NCBI GenBank assembly: GCA_947627355.1
Contig: CANQVX010000010.1
Location: forward strand, 1-56,615
Direction of reading: 5' to 3'
Source of the DNA: an uncultured Bacilli bacterium
GTDB taxonomy: Bacteria > Bacillota_I > Bacilli_A > RFN20 > CAG-631
DNA length: 56,615 nucleotides
The translations under genes were made by a program, and so were the position numbers. Positions 36,256-45,704 of this stretch are shown here, piece after piece; the first letter of the stretch is position 1, and each line of letters begins with the position of its first letter. The notes below the pieces were generated by a model that was given only the letters and a program-made list of their open reading frames with translations, had not been told where the DNA came from and ran no database searches.

Positions 36256-37890
36256 TTAATTGCCTCCTAATTTTTCATAAGCACTTGGATGATATTGTTT
36301 TAAAATTGTTATTACTTTTTTAGAAGCTTCGCTATATTCTTGTTGTCTAAATAATTGTTCTGCATTTTCAAGATAAATATTTGCTTCATTGAAATCTGCT
36401 CTTATTTGATTAGCGTATAAAATAGCTTGTAAAGCAAGTTTTCCTTCATCTAGTTTACCATTTAAGAATGAACAAAGTTCATTAATATTAGCAGATACAG
36501 ATGCAAATTTAGCGGTCAAATCGCTTATATTAATAGGAACATTTCTAAGATCATCATGTATTTGTTTCAATTGAATGAAACCTTGATTAATATTTTCTTG
36601 ATAGTTATCAATAATTTCATTAAATTTGCTATAACGAATTGAAGCAACTGTTTGCATAAGTTTTTTAGCATATTTATTTTGATTGTTATTAATATTTTCA
36701 GCCGTTGATTTTAGTCCTTTAAAATAATTATTAAAGAATTGGATTTCATCATTTAATGATTGACATTGGAAATTAAGATATTCCATTTTTTTAATCATAA
36801 ATGAATATGGGTTTCTTGTATAACTGTAAACAAAGTTTTGAAATTCGCCCTTTTTATCGGATAATTTTGTAACATCATTTTGGAATTTTTGATATCTTTC
36901 TTCAACAGCATCACTTAAAATATAATATTCTTTAGCTAGATTATATTGTTTTCTAGTATAAATTGTTTGTGATTCGATTTTTTGAACATTGAATAAAACT
37001 TCTTGATGTTTATTATCAAATGTTTCTTTACAAGATATTTCTTGATCTAAAGCCTCATTTACCATATTAATTTTTGATTCAATTTCATCATGTTGACTTT
37101 CAAAACCACCAAATTGAAGTTTAGAAAAGTTATCTTTAAGAACTGCTAGTGATTGTTTTACTTCTTTATCTAGATCATTAATTCTTAAATGATTGATGAA
37201 ATAACCTTCAAAAGTTAATTGAATTTGCTTATTAAGTAAGGTTTCTAATTCTTCAGGAATTTGAACACATACTAGGTTACAATATTCAGCAATTTGAGGT
37301 ATTCTTCCATAGATCATACCAATGTCTTCTTCAATTTTATTAATTAAAACTTCGGCTCTATCAAAATAACCGGTTGATATTAATGATTCACATTTTTCAA
37401 TCTTTCTATCGATAGAATCGATAAAATTGTCTAAAGTTTCGATACAGCAACCTAAGCTATCACGATATTTTTCCAAGTCTTCTTTGATTTCTCTATGACG
37501 TCCTTTAGGACTAATTAAACGATTGATCAAATCTTGAGTTGGAGTAACAATATTATCAAATTCGCTTTCAAATTTCTTTACAGCATCTTTATAGGCTCTT
37601 AAATCACTATCAAATTTTCTGGTGTAATCATAGATATCTTTATTTAATTTGGCCGTATTAAAACGACTTAGCAAGGTGTTTCTTCTACCTTCTAAGGAAT
37701 TTCTTTCTTTTACCATTAATTTATCATATACTTCTTTTAAATGCGTATATTGTTCAAGAAAAGATTCATTAGCTGCAACAATAACTTCTAAATCTCTTAA
37801 ATATTTCTTGATGGTTTGGTTTTCTTCTAAGTCATCTTGACTTTCTCTTAGTTTTTTTATTGCTCTTTGTCTTTTGCTTAAAATAACCAT
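36256..37890 (-). CDS. ezrA: Septation ring regulator EzrA, without N-terminal membrane anchor
   Basis: 544 aa, almost entirely alpha-helical with long coiled coils, rich in Lys/Glu/Asn. Size, composition and position (upstream of the desulfurase and thiI) match EzrA, which binds FtsZ and prevents extra Z rings. Normal EzrA begins with a single membrane span; here the start is MVILSKRQRAIKKLRES, with no hydrophobic segment. ATG 37890 is preceded by GAGGTG with 7 nt spacing; the upstream in-frame GTG (37899) adds only three residues. The loss of the anchor appears real unless a frameshift exists upstream. Confidence 0.75.
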   Translation of the reverse strand: MVILSKRQRAIKKLRESQDDLEENQTIKKYLRDLEVIVAANESFLEQYTHLKEVYDKLMVKERNSLEGRRNTLLSRFNTAKLNKDIYDYTRKFDSDLRAYKDAVKKFESEFDNIVTPTQDLINRLISPKGRHREIKEDLEKYRDSLGCCIETLDNFIDSIDRKIEKCESLISTGYFDRAEVLINKIEEDIGMIYGRIPQIAEYCNLVCVQIPEELETLLNKQIQLTFEGYFINHLRINDLDKEVKQSLAVLKDNFSKLQFGGFESQHDEIESKINMVNEALDQEISCKETFDNKHQEVLFNVQKIESQTIYTRKQYNLAKEYYILSDAVEERYQKFQNDVTKLSDKKGEFQNFVYSYTRNPYSFMIKKMEYLNFQCQSLNDEIQFFNNYFKGLKSTAENINNNQNKYAKKLMQTVASIRYSKFNEIIDNYQENINQGFIQLKQIHDDLRNVPINISDLTAKFASVSANINELCSFLNGKLDEGKLALQAILYANQIRADFNEANIYLENAEQLFRQQEYSEASKKVITILKQYHPSAYEKLGGN

Positions 37891-37991
37891 GCGTTTCACC
37901 TCTTTTGATAGGTCTTTTTTATTATATCATTTTTAAAATAAATTACCTATAAATTTACAAATTTTGCCGAGATATTTTTTAAAATTTAATA

Positions 37992-38020
37992 TTGTTTTTT
38001 GTAAGTGAATATGGTATAGT
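37992..38020 (+). promoter_or_regulatory. Promoter of rpmE
   Basis: TTGTTT (37992-37997), 17 nt, TATAGT (38015-38020) preceded by TGG. The roughly 50-nt leader that follows could hold ribosomal-protein control, but I see no clear structure. Confidence 0.6.
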
Positions 38021-38075
38021 TAATGACGGACTTACTTTAGGTTGAAAGATTACTTAAGGCGGAAGGAGAATGTTT

Positions 38076-38279
38076 ATGAAGAAAAATATACATCCAAAAT
38101 ACCAAAAAGTTGTTGTTAAATGTACTACATGTGGTAGCGAATTTGAAACAGGTTCAGTTGTTAAAGATTTAAAAGTTGATACTTGTTCTAATTGCCATCC
38201 ATATTTTACAGGCAAACAAAGATTTGTTCAAGCTGATGGACGTATCGAAAAATTCAATAAAAAGTTTGGCTTAAAATAA
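38076..38279 (+). CDS. rpmE: 50S ribosomal protein L31, zinc-binding type
   Basis: 67 aa. Has the four-Cys-type zinc site of the C+ form ([10 protein letters not shown] ... [12 protein letters not shown]) and the conserved end [12 protein letters not shown]. Start at 38076 because AAGGAG lies 7 nt upstream; the in-frame ATG at 38070 is too close to it. Confidence 0.96.
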   Translation: MKKNIHPKYQKVVVKCTTCGSEFETGSVVKDLKVDTCSNCHPYFTGKQRFVQADGRIEKFNKKFGLK

Positions 38280-38290
38280 TGTAAATAACT

Positions 38291-38312
38291 AAAGGACTTC
38301 GGTCCTTTTTTT
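38291..38312 (+). terminator. Terminator of rpmE
   Basis: AAAGGAC-TTCG-GTCCTTT with a stable UUCG tetraloop and a T run. Confidence 0.93.
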
Positions 38313-38323
38313 ATTTATCATAA

Positions 38324-38343
38324 AAGGCTATTTTCATAGCCTT
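38324..38343 (-). terminator. Probable terminator of the dnaG-rpoD-trmK operon
   Basis: AAGGCTA/TAGCCTT 7-bp stem with 6-nt loop at the trmK stop codon; only a weak T tract follows on the minus strand, so the rpmE hairpin beyond may assist. Confidence 0.5.
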
Positions 38344-39001
38344 AAAGTATTTTATTAAGTTTTTCAATCTTTTTTAAAACATCTTGATAGCCCTTGCTAT
38401 CTTTATCTAAAGTCTTAAGTAATTCTTTAAATGTATCTAATTTGTTTTGATAATAATTTATAAAATTTTCTTCTTTTTTTACCGATAGAATGGGGCCAAA
38501 TTCAAGTTCTAATTCATTATAGTTAACTTTTGAAGTAGTTTTAATTGCTTTTATAATTGGATAATATTTATTTCTATCAAAAATTAAACATTCATCAACT
38601 ATTTGATAACCAAGTTCCATTAAAGAAGTTCTAACCACTTCTTCATGTAAATTAGGTTGTAAAATAAGTGTTTTAAACTTAGTTGGTGATTCTTCAAGAA
38701 TTTTTTTAATTAAATGACCACCCATACCAGCAATAATAATACAATCACTATTTTTATCAATATCATGAAGGCCATCACTTAAAATAGTGGTGATTCTATC
38801 TTCTAAATGATATTTTTCAATGTTTTGAGCGGCTTTTTTTAAAGGTTTAACTGCTATATCACTAGCAATTGCTTTTTTAGTTTTATCAGTCATACATAAA
38901 TAAATTGCTAGTAATCCATGATCAGTTCCAATATCAGCAATTAAATTGCAATCATCAATTAAATTAGCTATAGCTTGTAATCTTATTGGTAAACGAAACA
39001 T
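38342..39001 (-). CDS. trmK: tRNA (adenine-22-N1)-methyltransferase TrmK
   Basis: 219 aa. Class I methyltransferase: motif I IADIGTDHGLLAIYL, followed by IASDI, and the family-specific IIAGMGGHLI with the catalytic-region Met-Gly-Gly. C-terminal coiled-coil tail rich in Lys. Makes m1A22 in tRNA in Gram-positive bacteria. Directly after rpoD, as in Bacillus (sigA-trmK). Confidence 0.94.
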   Translation of the reverse strand: MFRLPIRLQAIANLIDDCNLIADIGTDHGLLAIYLCMTDKTKKAIASDIAVKPLKKAAQNIEKYHLEDRITTILSDGLHDIDKNSDCIIIAGMGGHLIKKILEESPTKFKTLILQPNLHEEVVRTSLMELGYQIVDECLIFDRNKYYPIIKAIKTTSKVNYNELELEFGPILSVKKEENFINYYQNKLDTFKELLKTLDKDSKGYQDVLKKIEKLNKIL

Positions 39002-39003
39002 AT

Positions 39004-40182
39004 TTAAAAGCGCCAGTCAACAAGTCTATTAGAACGTTTTTGGTGACGTAATTTTCTTAAAGCTTTAGCTTCAATTTGACGAATTCTTTCACGAGTTACG
39101 TTAAATTCTTTACCAACTTCTTCTAGAGTATGAGGTCTACCATCTTCAAGACCATAACGTAAACGTAAAACTCTAGCTTCACGTGGTGTTAATTCACCAA
39201 GAACTTTAGTAAGTTCGTTCTTTAAAAGTTCATTACTTGCATATTCATTTGGAGTAATAACTTCTTTATCTTCGATAAAGTCACCTAAGTGTGAATCATC
39301 TTCTTCACCGATTGGTGTTTCAAGTGATACTGGTTCAAGATTGATTCTTTGGATTTGTCTAACTCTTTCTGGAGTCATATCACCATCCATAGCATCTGAG
39401 ATTTCTTCTGCCGTTGGTTCACGTCCAAGTTTTTGAATTAATTGTCTTTGAACACGAGTCATTTTATTAATTGTTTCAACCATGTGAACTGGAATTCTAA
39501 TAGTTCTTGCTTGGTCTGCAATAGCTCTAGTGATTGCTTGACGAATCCACCAAGTAGCATAAGTTGAAAACTTATAACCCTTAGAATAATCAAATTTTTC
39601 AATAGCCTTCATAAGACCAATGTTGCCTTCTTGAATTAGATCAAGAAAAGACATGCCACGTCCTAAAAACTTCTTAGCAATGGCAACAACAAGTCTTAAG
39701 TTACCAGTGATTAATTCATTTTTAGCTGCTTCATCACCTTCAGCAACTCTTTTTGCTACTTCGGCTTCACGATCTCCTAGTAGTGGTACTCGACCAATTT
39801 CATGAAGATACATTTTAACTGGATCATTAATTTTTGTTTCTGATTCATAGTCTTCATACTTTGATAAATCTTCAATGTCATCAGGAATTGATTCTTTTTC
39901 AAGTAATGCATCATCCATGAAAACATCGTCATCTAAAAGCATATCTTGTAAATCATTTTCTTCTTTTAAATCGGTTGGTTGATTTAATTCAAGATAATCA
40001 ATTACATCCGCTAATTCATCATCACTCAAATCAGCATTTTCGAAAGCTTTATGGACATCTTCAATGGTTAGTTTTTTACCATTTTTCATGTCATTTTGAA
40101 GTTTTTCTTTGATAACATCAACATCTACTTCGTTCATGTCTTCATCATCATAAATAGCATCTAAATCTTTTTCTGCTTTCAT
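39004..40182 (-). CDS. rpoD: RNA polymerase primary sigma factor (RpoD/SigA)
   Basis: 392 aa. Region 1.1 is acidic and variable; region 1.2 [11 protein letters not shown]; region 2 [21 protein letters not shown] and [15 protein letters not shown] (-10 recognition and melting); region 3; region 4 [28 protein letters not shown] (-35 recognition). Housekeeping promoter recognition, consistent with the TTGACA-17-TATAAT boxes seen in this window. Sits in the classic dnaG-rpoD macromolecular synthesis operon. Confidence 0.98.
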   Translation of the reverse strand: MKAEKDLDAIYDDEDMNEVDVDVIKEKLQNDMKNGKKLTIEDVHKAFENADLSDDELADVIDYLELNQPTDLKEENDLQDMLLDDDVFMDDALLEKESIPDDIEDLSKYEDYESETKINDPVKMYLHEIGRVPLLGDREAEVAKRVAEGDEAAKNELITGNLRLVVAIAKKFLGRGMSFLDLIQEGNIGLMKAIEKFDYSKGYKFSTYATWWIRQAITRAIADQARTIRIPVHMVETINKMTRVQRQLIQKLGREPTAEEISDAMDGDMTPERVRQIQRINLEPVSLETPIGEEDDSHLGDFIEDKEVITPNEYASNELLKNELTKVLGELTPREARVLRLRYGLEDGRPHTLEEVGKEFNVTRERIRQIEAKALRKLRHQKRSNRLVDWRF

Positions 40183-40196
40183 ATTGTGACTCCTCC

Positions 40197-41996
40197 TTAT
40201 TTTTTAAAATTATAACTTTTTTGTTTCAATTCTTGACTTAAACGAAAGATTTCATTGGCAATGTTGCCCACTTCTTTATTGTCAGAAGTATACGCTAGTT
40301 TTTCTTTCAGTTGGTCAATTCTTTGTTCCAAAGTCATAATTTCTTTTATATAGTAAATCAATCTATGGAAATAATCTTTGTTATAGGTTGATTCATTTTC
40401 GTTATGTGAACTTATAACTTGTGTAAGTGTTTTTAAGATTTCATCATCATTTGGATTTAGATTACTTATGTAGGAATACAAATCAGCTTCATTGATTTCA
40501 TTATTTTCTAAATAGTAATCTAAAATATACATTGCAAGTTGCCTATAATAGTCATCAGGCATTGAATAATAAACATCTTCTTTGTTAAATTCGTCAATAG
40601 CTTCATTAGATTGAAGCATTTGAAAAATAATTTCTGATTTATATTTTTCATTACGTTTTAATAGTCTTTTATTAGTAACATAGTTACTAGGAACCACTTC
40701 TGTTGGATTTGCTTGTTTTTCTTTTTTAATTAAATTTAATAAAGTTTGTTTAGAAAACTTAAGTTCAAGTGCTAAACGATTGACATAATAATCAATTTCA
40801 ATATCATCTTTGCTTGCTAAATAATGACACATTTGATTAGCAAATTTCTTTCTTTCTTCAAAGTTTTCAAGAAGTGGGTTGTTTTTCATTTCATTGATGT
40901 TAAATTCAAAGAAAGTGATTGGATTTTGAACTTTTAATAAGAGTTTATTAGCACCATATTTATTAAAATATTCATCCGCATCTTTAACATCTTCATAGTC
41001 ACTAACAATTGAAATCTTAATGTTTTCGTTTTCAAGTACAGTGGCTAATTTTCTAGTTGCAGTTTTACCGGCAAAATCACCATCTAATGATAAAACAACA
41101 TCAACACCTAAAAATCTAATAGTCTTTAAATGTTCTTTAGTAAATGCTGTACCCATTAAAGCAATAGCATTAGATACATTTGCTTTAAATAAAGCAATTA
41201 CATCCATAAAACCTTCACAAATATAAACTTTTTTACTTTTCTTTATGCTATTTAAAGCTGAGTGGTAATGATATAAAGTATTACCCTTGATAAAGATTTC
41301 GGTTTCGGGTGAATTGATATATTTAGCCATATCACTTTTTTCTATGATTCGACCGCTAAAAGCAACGATTCGGCCTTGTAAATCTTGAATAGGAAAAATA
41401 AGTCGATTAGCAAATCTATCTTTTAAAACTCCCGATTCAGTTTCAATTACAAGTCCACTTCGTATCATATCTTCTTCACTATATTTTTTACTTTTTAGGT
41501 ATTTAATAATTTTTGTATCATCTAGGCTATAACCAATTCTAAATTCATGTAAAACATCACTATTTAATTCTCTTTGATTTACATAATCTAGAGCCACTTG
41601 GCTAGAAGATAAAGCGGTTTGATAATATTTAGTAGCATCTTCTAAAATATCATATAAAACTTGAATTTTAGGATTAATTACTTCATGTTTAGCATTTGAT
41701 TTGATATCAAGTTCAATTCCACCAATCAAAGCTACTTCTTTTAAAGCATCAAGATAAGGAATCTTTTTATATTTTTGAATGAAAGTAATAACATTTCCAC
41801 CTTCACCACAAACAAAACATTTATAAATTTGTTTTTCTCTTGAAATGCTTAAAGATGGATTAGTATCGTTATGAAATGGGCAAATAGCAAAATAATTTTT
41901 ACCTTTTTTTACCACGTTTAAATAGCGTGATATCACATCAACAATATCAACGCTATTACGTATTTCATTAATTTTTTCAATACTAATATTACTCAA
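40197..41996 (-). CDS. dnaG: DNA primase
   Basis: 599 aa. N-terminal zinc-binding domain ([10 protein letters not shown] ... CFVCGEGG), the RNA polymerase core with TOPRIM motifs ([21 protein letters not shown]), and a C-terminal helicase-binding domain. Makes RNA primers at the fork and works with the helicase that DnaB/DnaI, also in this window, load. Lies 14 nt before rpoD. Confidence 0.97.
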   Translation of the reverse strand: MSNISIEKINEIRNSVDIVDVISRYLNVVKKGKNYFAICPFHNDTNPSLSISREKQIYKCFVCGEGGNVITFIQKYKKIPYLDALKEVALIGGIELDIKSNAKHEVINPKIQVLYDILEDATKYYQTALSSSQVALDYVNQRELNSDVLHEFRIGYSLDDTKIIKYLKSKKYSEEDMIRSGLVIETESGVLKDRFANRLIFPIQDLQGRIVAFSGRIIEKSDMAKYINSPETEIFIKGNTLYHYHSALNSIKKSKKVYICEGFMDVIALFKANVSNAIALMGTAFTKEHLKTIRFLGVDVVLSLDGDFAGKTATRKLATVLENENIKISIVSDYEDVKDADEYFNKYGANKLLLKVQNPITFFEFNINEMKNNPLLENFEERKKFANQMCHYLASKDDIEIDYYVNRLALELKFSKQTLLNLIKKEKQANPTEVVPSNYVTNKRLLKRNEKYKSEIIFQMLQSNEAIDEFNKEDVYYSMPDDYYRQLAMYILDYYLENNEINEADLYSYISNLNPNDDEILKTLTQVISSHNENESTYNKDYFHRLIYYIKEIMTLEQRIDQLKEKLAYTSDNKEVGNIANEIFRLSQELKQKSYNFKK

Positions 41997-42008
41997 ATAA
42001 TATCGCTC

Positions 42009-43385
42009 CTATAACTTAATTTTTTCTTTTAAATAATTACTTAAATCTTCAATTTTGACTCTTTCTTGTTCCATTGTATCACGATTTCTAATCGTAACTG
42101 ATTTATCAGTTTCACTATCAAAATCAACTGTTATACAATATGGTGTTCCAATAGCGTCTTGACGACGATATCTTTTACCAATACTTCCGGTGTTATCAAA
42201 ATCAATTTCAAATTCTTTAACTAGCTTTGCATAAATTTCATTAGCTAAATCATTTTGTTGCTTGCTAAGTGGTAAAATAGCTGCTTTAAATGGAGCCACA
42301 AATGGATGTAAATGTAAAACAATTCTAACATCATTTTCATTAACTGTTTCTTCATCATAAGCATCACAAATTAAAGCAAGTAACAATCTATCAACACCAA
42401 CTGATGGTTCAATAACGTAAGGAATATATTTTTCTTTAGTATCAACATCTAAATATTCCATTTTTTCACCACTGTATTCTTGGTGTTTAGTTAAATCATA
42501 ATCACTTCTATGAGCTATTCCCCAAAGTTCTTCAAAACCATTTGAAAATGGAAAAGCATATAAAATATCACAAGTTGCTTTAGAATAATGCGCTAATTCT
42601 TCTTTTTCATATTCTAAAAATTTAAGATTTTCTTGTTTCATACCAAGATTTAATAAAAAGTCCATGCAATATTTTTTAAAATATTCATACCATTCTAAAT
42701 CTGTCCCAGGCTTAGTAAAAAATTCAAGTTCCATTTGTTCAAATTCACGAGTTCTAAAAATAAAATTACCTGGAGTAATTTCATTTCTAAAAGCTTTACC
42801 GATTTGACCAATACCAAATGGAATTTTCTTTCTAGAAGTTCTTAAAACATTTTTATAATTAATAAAAATACCTTGAGCAGTTTCTGGTCTTAAATAAGCT
42901 TGACTTTTAGCATCTTCTACAACACCAATTGAAGTTTTAAACATCAATTGAAATTGACGAATATTAGTAAATTGATTATGTCCACATTTAGGACATACAA
43001 TATTTTTAGCAATATAGTCTTCTAGTTCTTGATTAGACATTGCACTTGCTCTTATAGAACTATCATGTCCTTCAACTAATTTATCAGCACGAAATCTTGA
43101 ATGACAATATTTACAATCAATTAATGGATCATTGAAAGTGGCAACGTGTCCTGATGCTTCCCATACTTTTGGATTTAAAATAATTGAAGAATCAAGACCA
43201 ACGATATTTTGATTTTCAATGACAAATTTTTGCCACCAAGCTTTTTTAATGTTATTTTTTAAAGCAACACCAAGTGGTCCATAATCCCACGAATTAGCAA
43301 GTCCTCCATAAATTTCCGAACCCGGATAAACAAAACCACTAACTTTGGTGTGGTTAACAATCTTTTCAAAACTAAATTTTGGCAT
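42009..43385 (-). CDS. glyS: Glycyl-tRNA synthetase, dimeric type
   Basis: 458 aa. Class II synthetase of the single-chain alpha2 type: motif 1 PLGVALKNNIKKAWW, motif 2 GKAFRNEITPGNFIFRTREFEQMELEFF, motif 3 GVDRLLLAL, and a C-terminal anticodon-binding domain. A Cys4-type insert (CKYCHSRF ... CPKCGH) is present. Charges tRNA-Gly, one isoacceptor of which is in this window. Short 12-nt gap to dnaG suggests cotranscription. Confidence 0.96.
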   Translation of the reverse strand: MPKFSFEKIVNHTKVSGFVYPGSEIYGGLANSWDYGPLGVALKNNIKKAWWQKFVIENQNIVGLDSSIILNPKVWEASGHVATFNDPLIDCKYCHSRFRADKLVEGHDSSIRASAMSNQELEDYIAKNIVCPKCGHNQFTNIRQFQLMFKTSIGVVEDAKSQAYLRPETAQGIFINYKNVLRTSRKKIPFGIGQIGKAFRNEITPGNFIFRTREFEQMELEFFTKPGTDLEWYEYFKKYCMDFLLNLGMKQENLKFLEYEKEELAHYSKATCDILYAFPFSNGFEELWGIAHRSDYDLTKHQEYSGEKMEYLDVDTKEKYIPYVIEPSVGVDRLLLALICDAYDEETVNENDVRIVLHLHPFVAPFKAAILPLSKQQNDLANEIYAKLVKEFEIDFDNTGSIGKRYRRQDAIGTPYCITVDFDSETDKSVTIRNRDTMEQERVKIEDLSNYLKEKIKL

Positions 43386-43597
43386 ATTAGCACCTCTGTT
43401 CTACAAAATATTATTATATAATATTTTTCGTTAAAAAACTATATTAAACAAAATATATTTTACTTTTTTTACAAAAAAGTACCTATTTGTTTTAGGCCCA
43501 AGGAAATGATAGCAATATTTATACAAAAAAACAATGATAATCTATTCTTTTTTTGACCTAATTAGTATATAATATTAGGCGGAAAGCGGGTGGCCTT

Positions 43598-44611
43598 ATG
43601 AAAATCCTTGTAGCAGGTGGGGCTGGTTATATTGGAACTCATACTTGTGTTGAATTAATTCAAGCAAAATATGATGTTGTAGTTGTCGATAATTTATCTA
43701 ATTCAAAATATGATGCTGTTAAAAGAGTTGAAAAAATAACAAATACAAAAATCAAATTTTATCAAGCTGATTGTTGTGATTACAAAGCAATGGAAGAAAT
43801 CTTTATTGAAGAAAAGTTCGATGGAATCATACATTTTGCTGGTTTGAAGTGTGTTCCTGAATCAGTAAAAGTTCCTTTAAGTTATTATAACAACAATATC
43901 AATAGCACACTCGTTTTACTAGAACTTGCAAGAAAATATAATGTTAGAAATTTTGTTTTTAGTTCAAGTGCTACTGTTTATGGTAATCCAAAAACTTTAC
44001 CACTTATCGAAGATTGTCCTTTAAGTGCTACCAATCCATATGGAAGAACTAAATTATTTATTGAATATATCTTAGAAGATTTCTATAACTGTAATAAAGA
44101 TTTTAATATTGCAATTTTAAGATATTTTAATCCTATTGGTGCTCATCCATCAGGTTTAATTGGTGAAGATCCAAATGGAATTCCTAATAATCTTGTTCCA
44201 TATGTTACTCAAGTTGCTATTAATAAACTACCTTATCTAAAAGTAAATGGTAATGATTATCCAACAAAAGATGGAACTGGCATTCGCGATTATATTCATG
44301 TTTGTGATCTAGCAAGAGGTCATGTCCTTGCCTTAAATAAATTATCTACCAATTGTGGCTTAGTAATTTATAACTTAGGTACTGGTTTGGGTTATAGTGT
44401 CCTTGAAATAATTGAAGCATTTAATAAAGTTGTTGGACATCCAATTCCTTATAAAATTGTTGAAAGACGTCCAGGCGATATTGCTGCATGTTATGCTGAT
44501 CCAACAAAAGCTTACAAAGAAATTGGTTTCAAAGCCATCTATAATTTAGATGATATGGCTCGTGATGCTTGGAACTGGCAAAAGAATAATCCTAATGGTT
44601 ATAATCAATAA
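43598..44611 (+). CDS. galE: UDP-glucose 4-epimerase
   Basis: 337 aa. NAD-binding GGAGYIGTH, DNLSNS, catalytic Ser/Tyr/Lys set (SSSATVYG, YGRTK), and the family's NPIGAHPSG and RRPGDIAACYAD. Interconverts UDP-glucose and UDP-galactose for galactose use or glycan synthesis. Single gene with a TATAAT at 43568-43573, about 25 nt before the ATG; the -35 is unclear. Confidence 0.95.
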   Translation: MKILVAGGAGYIGTHTCVELIQAKYDVVVVDNLSNSKYDAVKRVEKITNTKIKFYQADCCDYKAMEEIFIEEKFDGIIHFAGLKCVPESVKVPLSYYNNNINSTLVLLELARKYNVRNFVFSSSATVYGNPKTLPLIEDCPLSATNPYGRTKLFIEYILEDFYNCNKDFNIAILRYFNPIGAHPSGLIGEDPNGIPNNLVPYVTQVAINKLPYLKVNGNDYPTKDGTGIRDYIHVCDLARGHVLALNKLSTNCGLVIYNLGTGLGYSVLEIIEAFNKVVGHPIPYKIVERRPGDIAACYADPTKAYKEIGFKAIYNLDDMARDAWNWQKNNPNGYNQ

Positions 44612-44635
44612 TTTGTCGATAGATTCAAATGTTTT

Positions 44636-44670
44636 TAAAAAAATAAGTGACTAAAATCACTTATTTTTTG
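44636..44670. terminator. Bidirectional terminator between galE and the acyltransferase-like gene
   Basis: AAATAAGTGA-CTAAAA-TCACTTATTT with A run before and T run after. Confidence 0.88.
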
Positions 44671-44706
44671 TTATTTTCTTTAAAAGTTTGAAATTTATCG
44701 GTCAAA

Positions 44707-45558
44707 TCAATAATTTTTAGTTCTTAACTTAGCTTTATCGGCTTTAACCATTCTTTTTTGAAAAGCATCAAATCTAGCATTACCAGTCTTTTCATATTTC
44801 CATTTATATTCTTTTAGTTTATTAGCATATGGAATGACTTCATGATCTGGAAGTGAATAAGCAATTGCTGTTGTTGCTTCTTTTAAATATGCACAAATTC
44901 TTTTCTTTTCAACTTCAAAATCATTATTAGGATTATATTCAATTGGTTTACCAATTACTACTTTTTTTAATTTAGGTGCCACATAACTTGGATAAAAATA
45001 AACTCTCTTTTTGTTTTTTTGATAATATAGTTTAGCAATGCTTACAAAGTTTTCTTGATATTCATTAACAATATAATTGTAATTTTCTCGACATTCAGGC
45101 ATTAAAACTAAATCATAACCATTTTCTAAACAATTAACAGTCATTTTAGCAGTGCTAAAGAATCTTTGGTCTTTATAAACCGGTAAAACATCAGCATTTC
45201 TAAAAACAAATTCAGCAAGTGGACCTAAACATTTAGAAATAATTTTAAAAAACTTACTATCTTTTTTATCAGGCCAAAAGTCTTTCATAGCATATGCAGG
45301 AAATGTTGATTTAGTAAAAACATCACTGATACACCAGATTTTTTTCTTATATGGATAATAAAGTTGATAAGATAAAGGTCCAGATATTTGAGCATGATTA
45401 GTACAAATAATTCTTATTCCATCTGTTTTCATTTCTTCTTCAAATTGAAATTTAAATTTAGTTGTAAACAATTTAACAAATACTTGACCAATTCTAAAAG
45501 GAATGGAAGGTTTATCTCTAAGCCTTATTTGTTTTTGTTTTTTTCCTTTATTTTTCAT
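44707..45558 (-). CDS. PlsC-like acyltransferase superfamily protein, degenerate motifs
   Basis: 283 aa. The layout follows 1-acylglycerol-3-phosphate acyltransferases: an NH-containing block (CTNHAQISGP) where the usual motif is NHxxxxD, a VLMPECRE block where FPEGTRS is usual, and VVIGKPIEYN at the position of the last conserved block. The catalytic Asp position is Gly, so activity or substrate may differ. No signal peptide and no strong membrane span. Basic N-terminus and C-terminus could touch phospholipid heads. Ends in TGA. Separate transcript; the neighbours galE and the GPH symporter give no clear link. Confidence 0.65.
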   Translation of the reverse strand: MKNKGKKQKQIRLRDKPSIPFRIGQVFVKLFTTKFKFQFEEEMKTDGIRIICTNHAQISGPLSYQLYYPYKKKIWCISDVFTKSTFPAYAMKDFWPDKKDSKFFKIISKCLGPLAEFVFRNADVLPVYKDQRFFSTAKMTVNCLENGYDLVLMPECRENYNYIVNEYQENFVSIAKLYYQKNKKRVYFYPSYVAPKLKKVVIGKPIEYNPNNDFEVEKKRICAYLKEATTAIAYSLPDHEVIPYANKLKEYKWKYEKTGNARFDAFQKRMVKADKAKLRTKNY

Positions 45559-45621
45559 CGTTTTACCTCGCCTGTAAATATAGTATTACATTTGTATTAT
45601 TTTTGCTAGAATTTTTATTTC

Positions 45622-45645
45622 ATATTTGAATATAAATTCAAATAT
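45622..45645 (+). promoter_or_regulatory. Operator-like inverted repeat upstream of the GPH transporter
   Basis: ATATTTGAAT-ATAA-ATTCAAATAT: perfect 10-bp arms, 4-nt spacer, directly next to the -35 box at 45646. A likely repressor or activator site for the sugar transporter. Confidence 0.6.
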
Positions 45646-45674
45646 TTGCATCGGTTTTTTTATCGTGCTATAAT
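45646..45674 (+). promoter_or_regulatory. Promoter of the GPH transporter gene
   Basis: TTGCAT (45646-45651), 17 nt, TATAAT (45669-45674) with extended TGC upstream. Confidence 0.75.
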
Positions 45675-45704
45675 GCTAGCGTTAAATTAATAGGAGCTGA
45701 TCTC

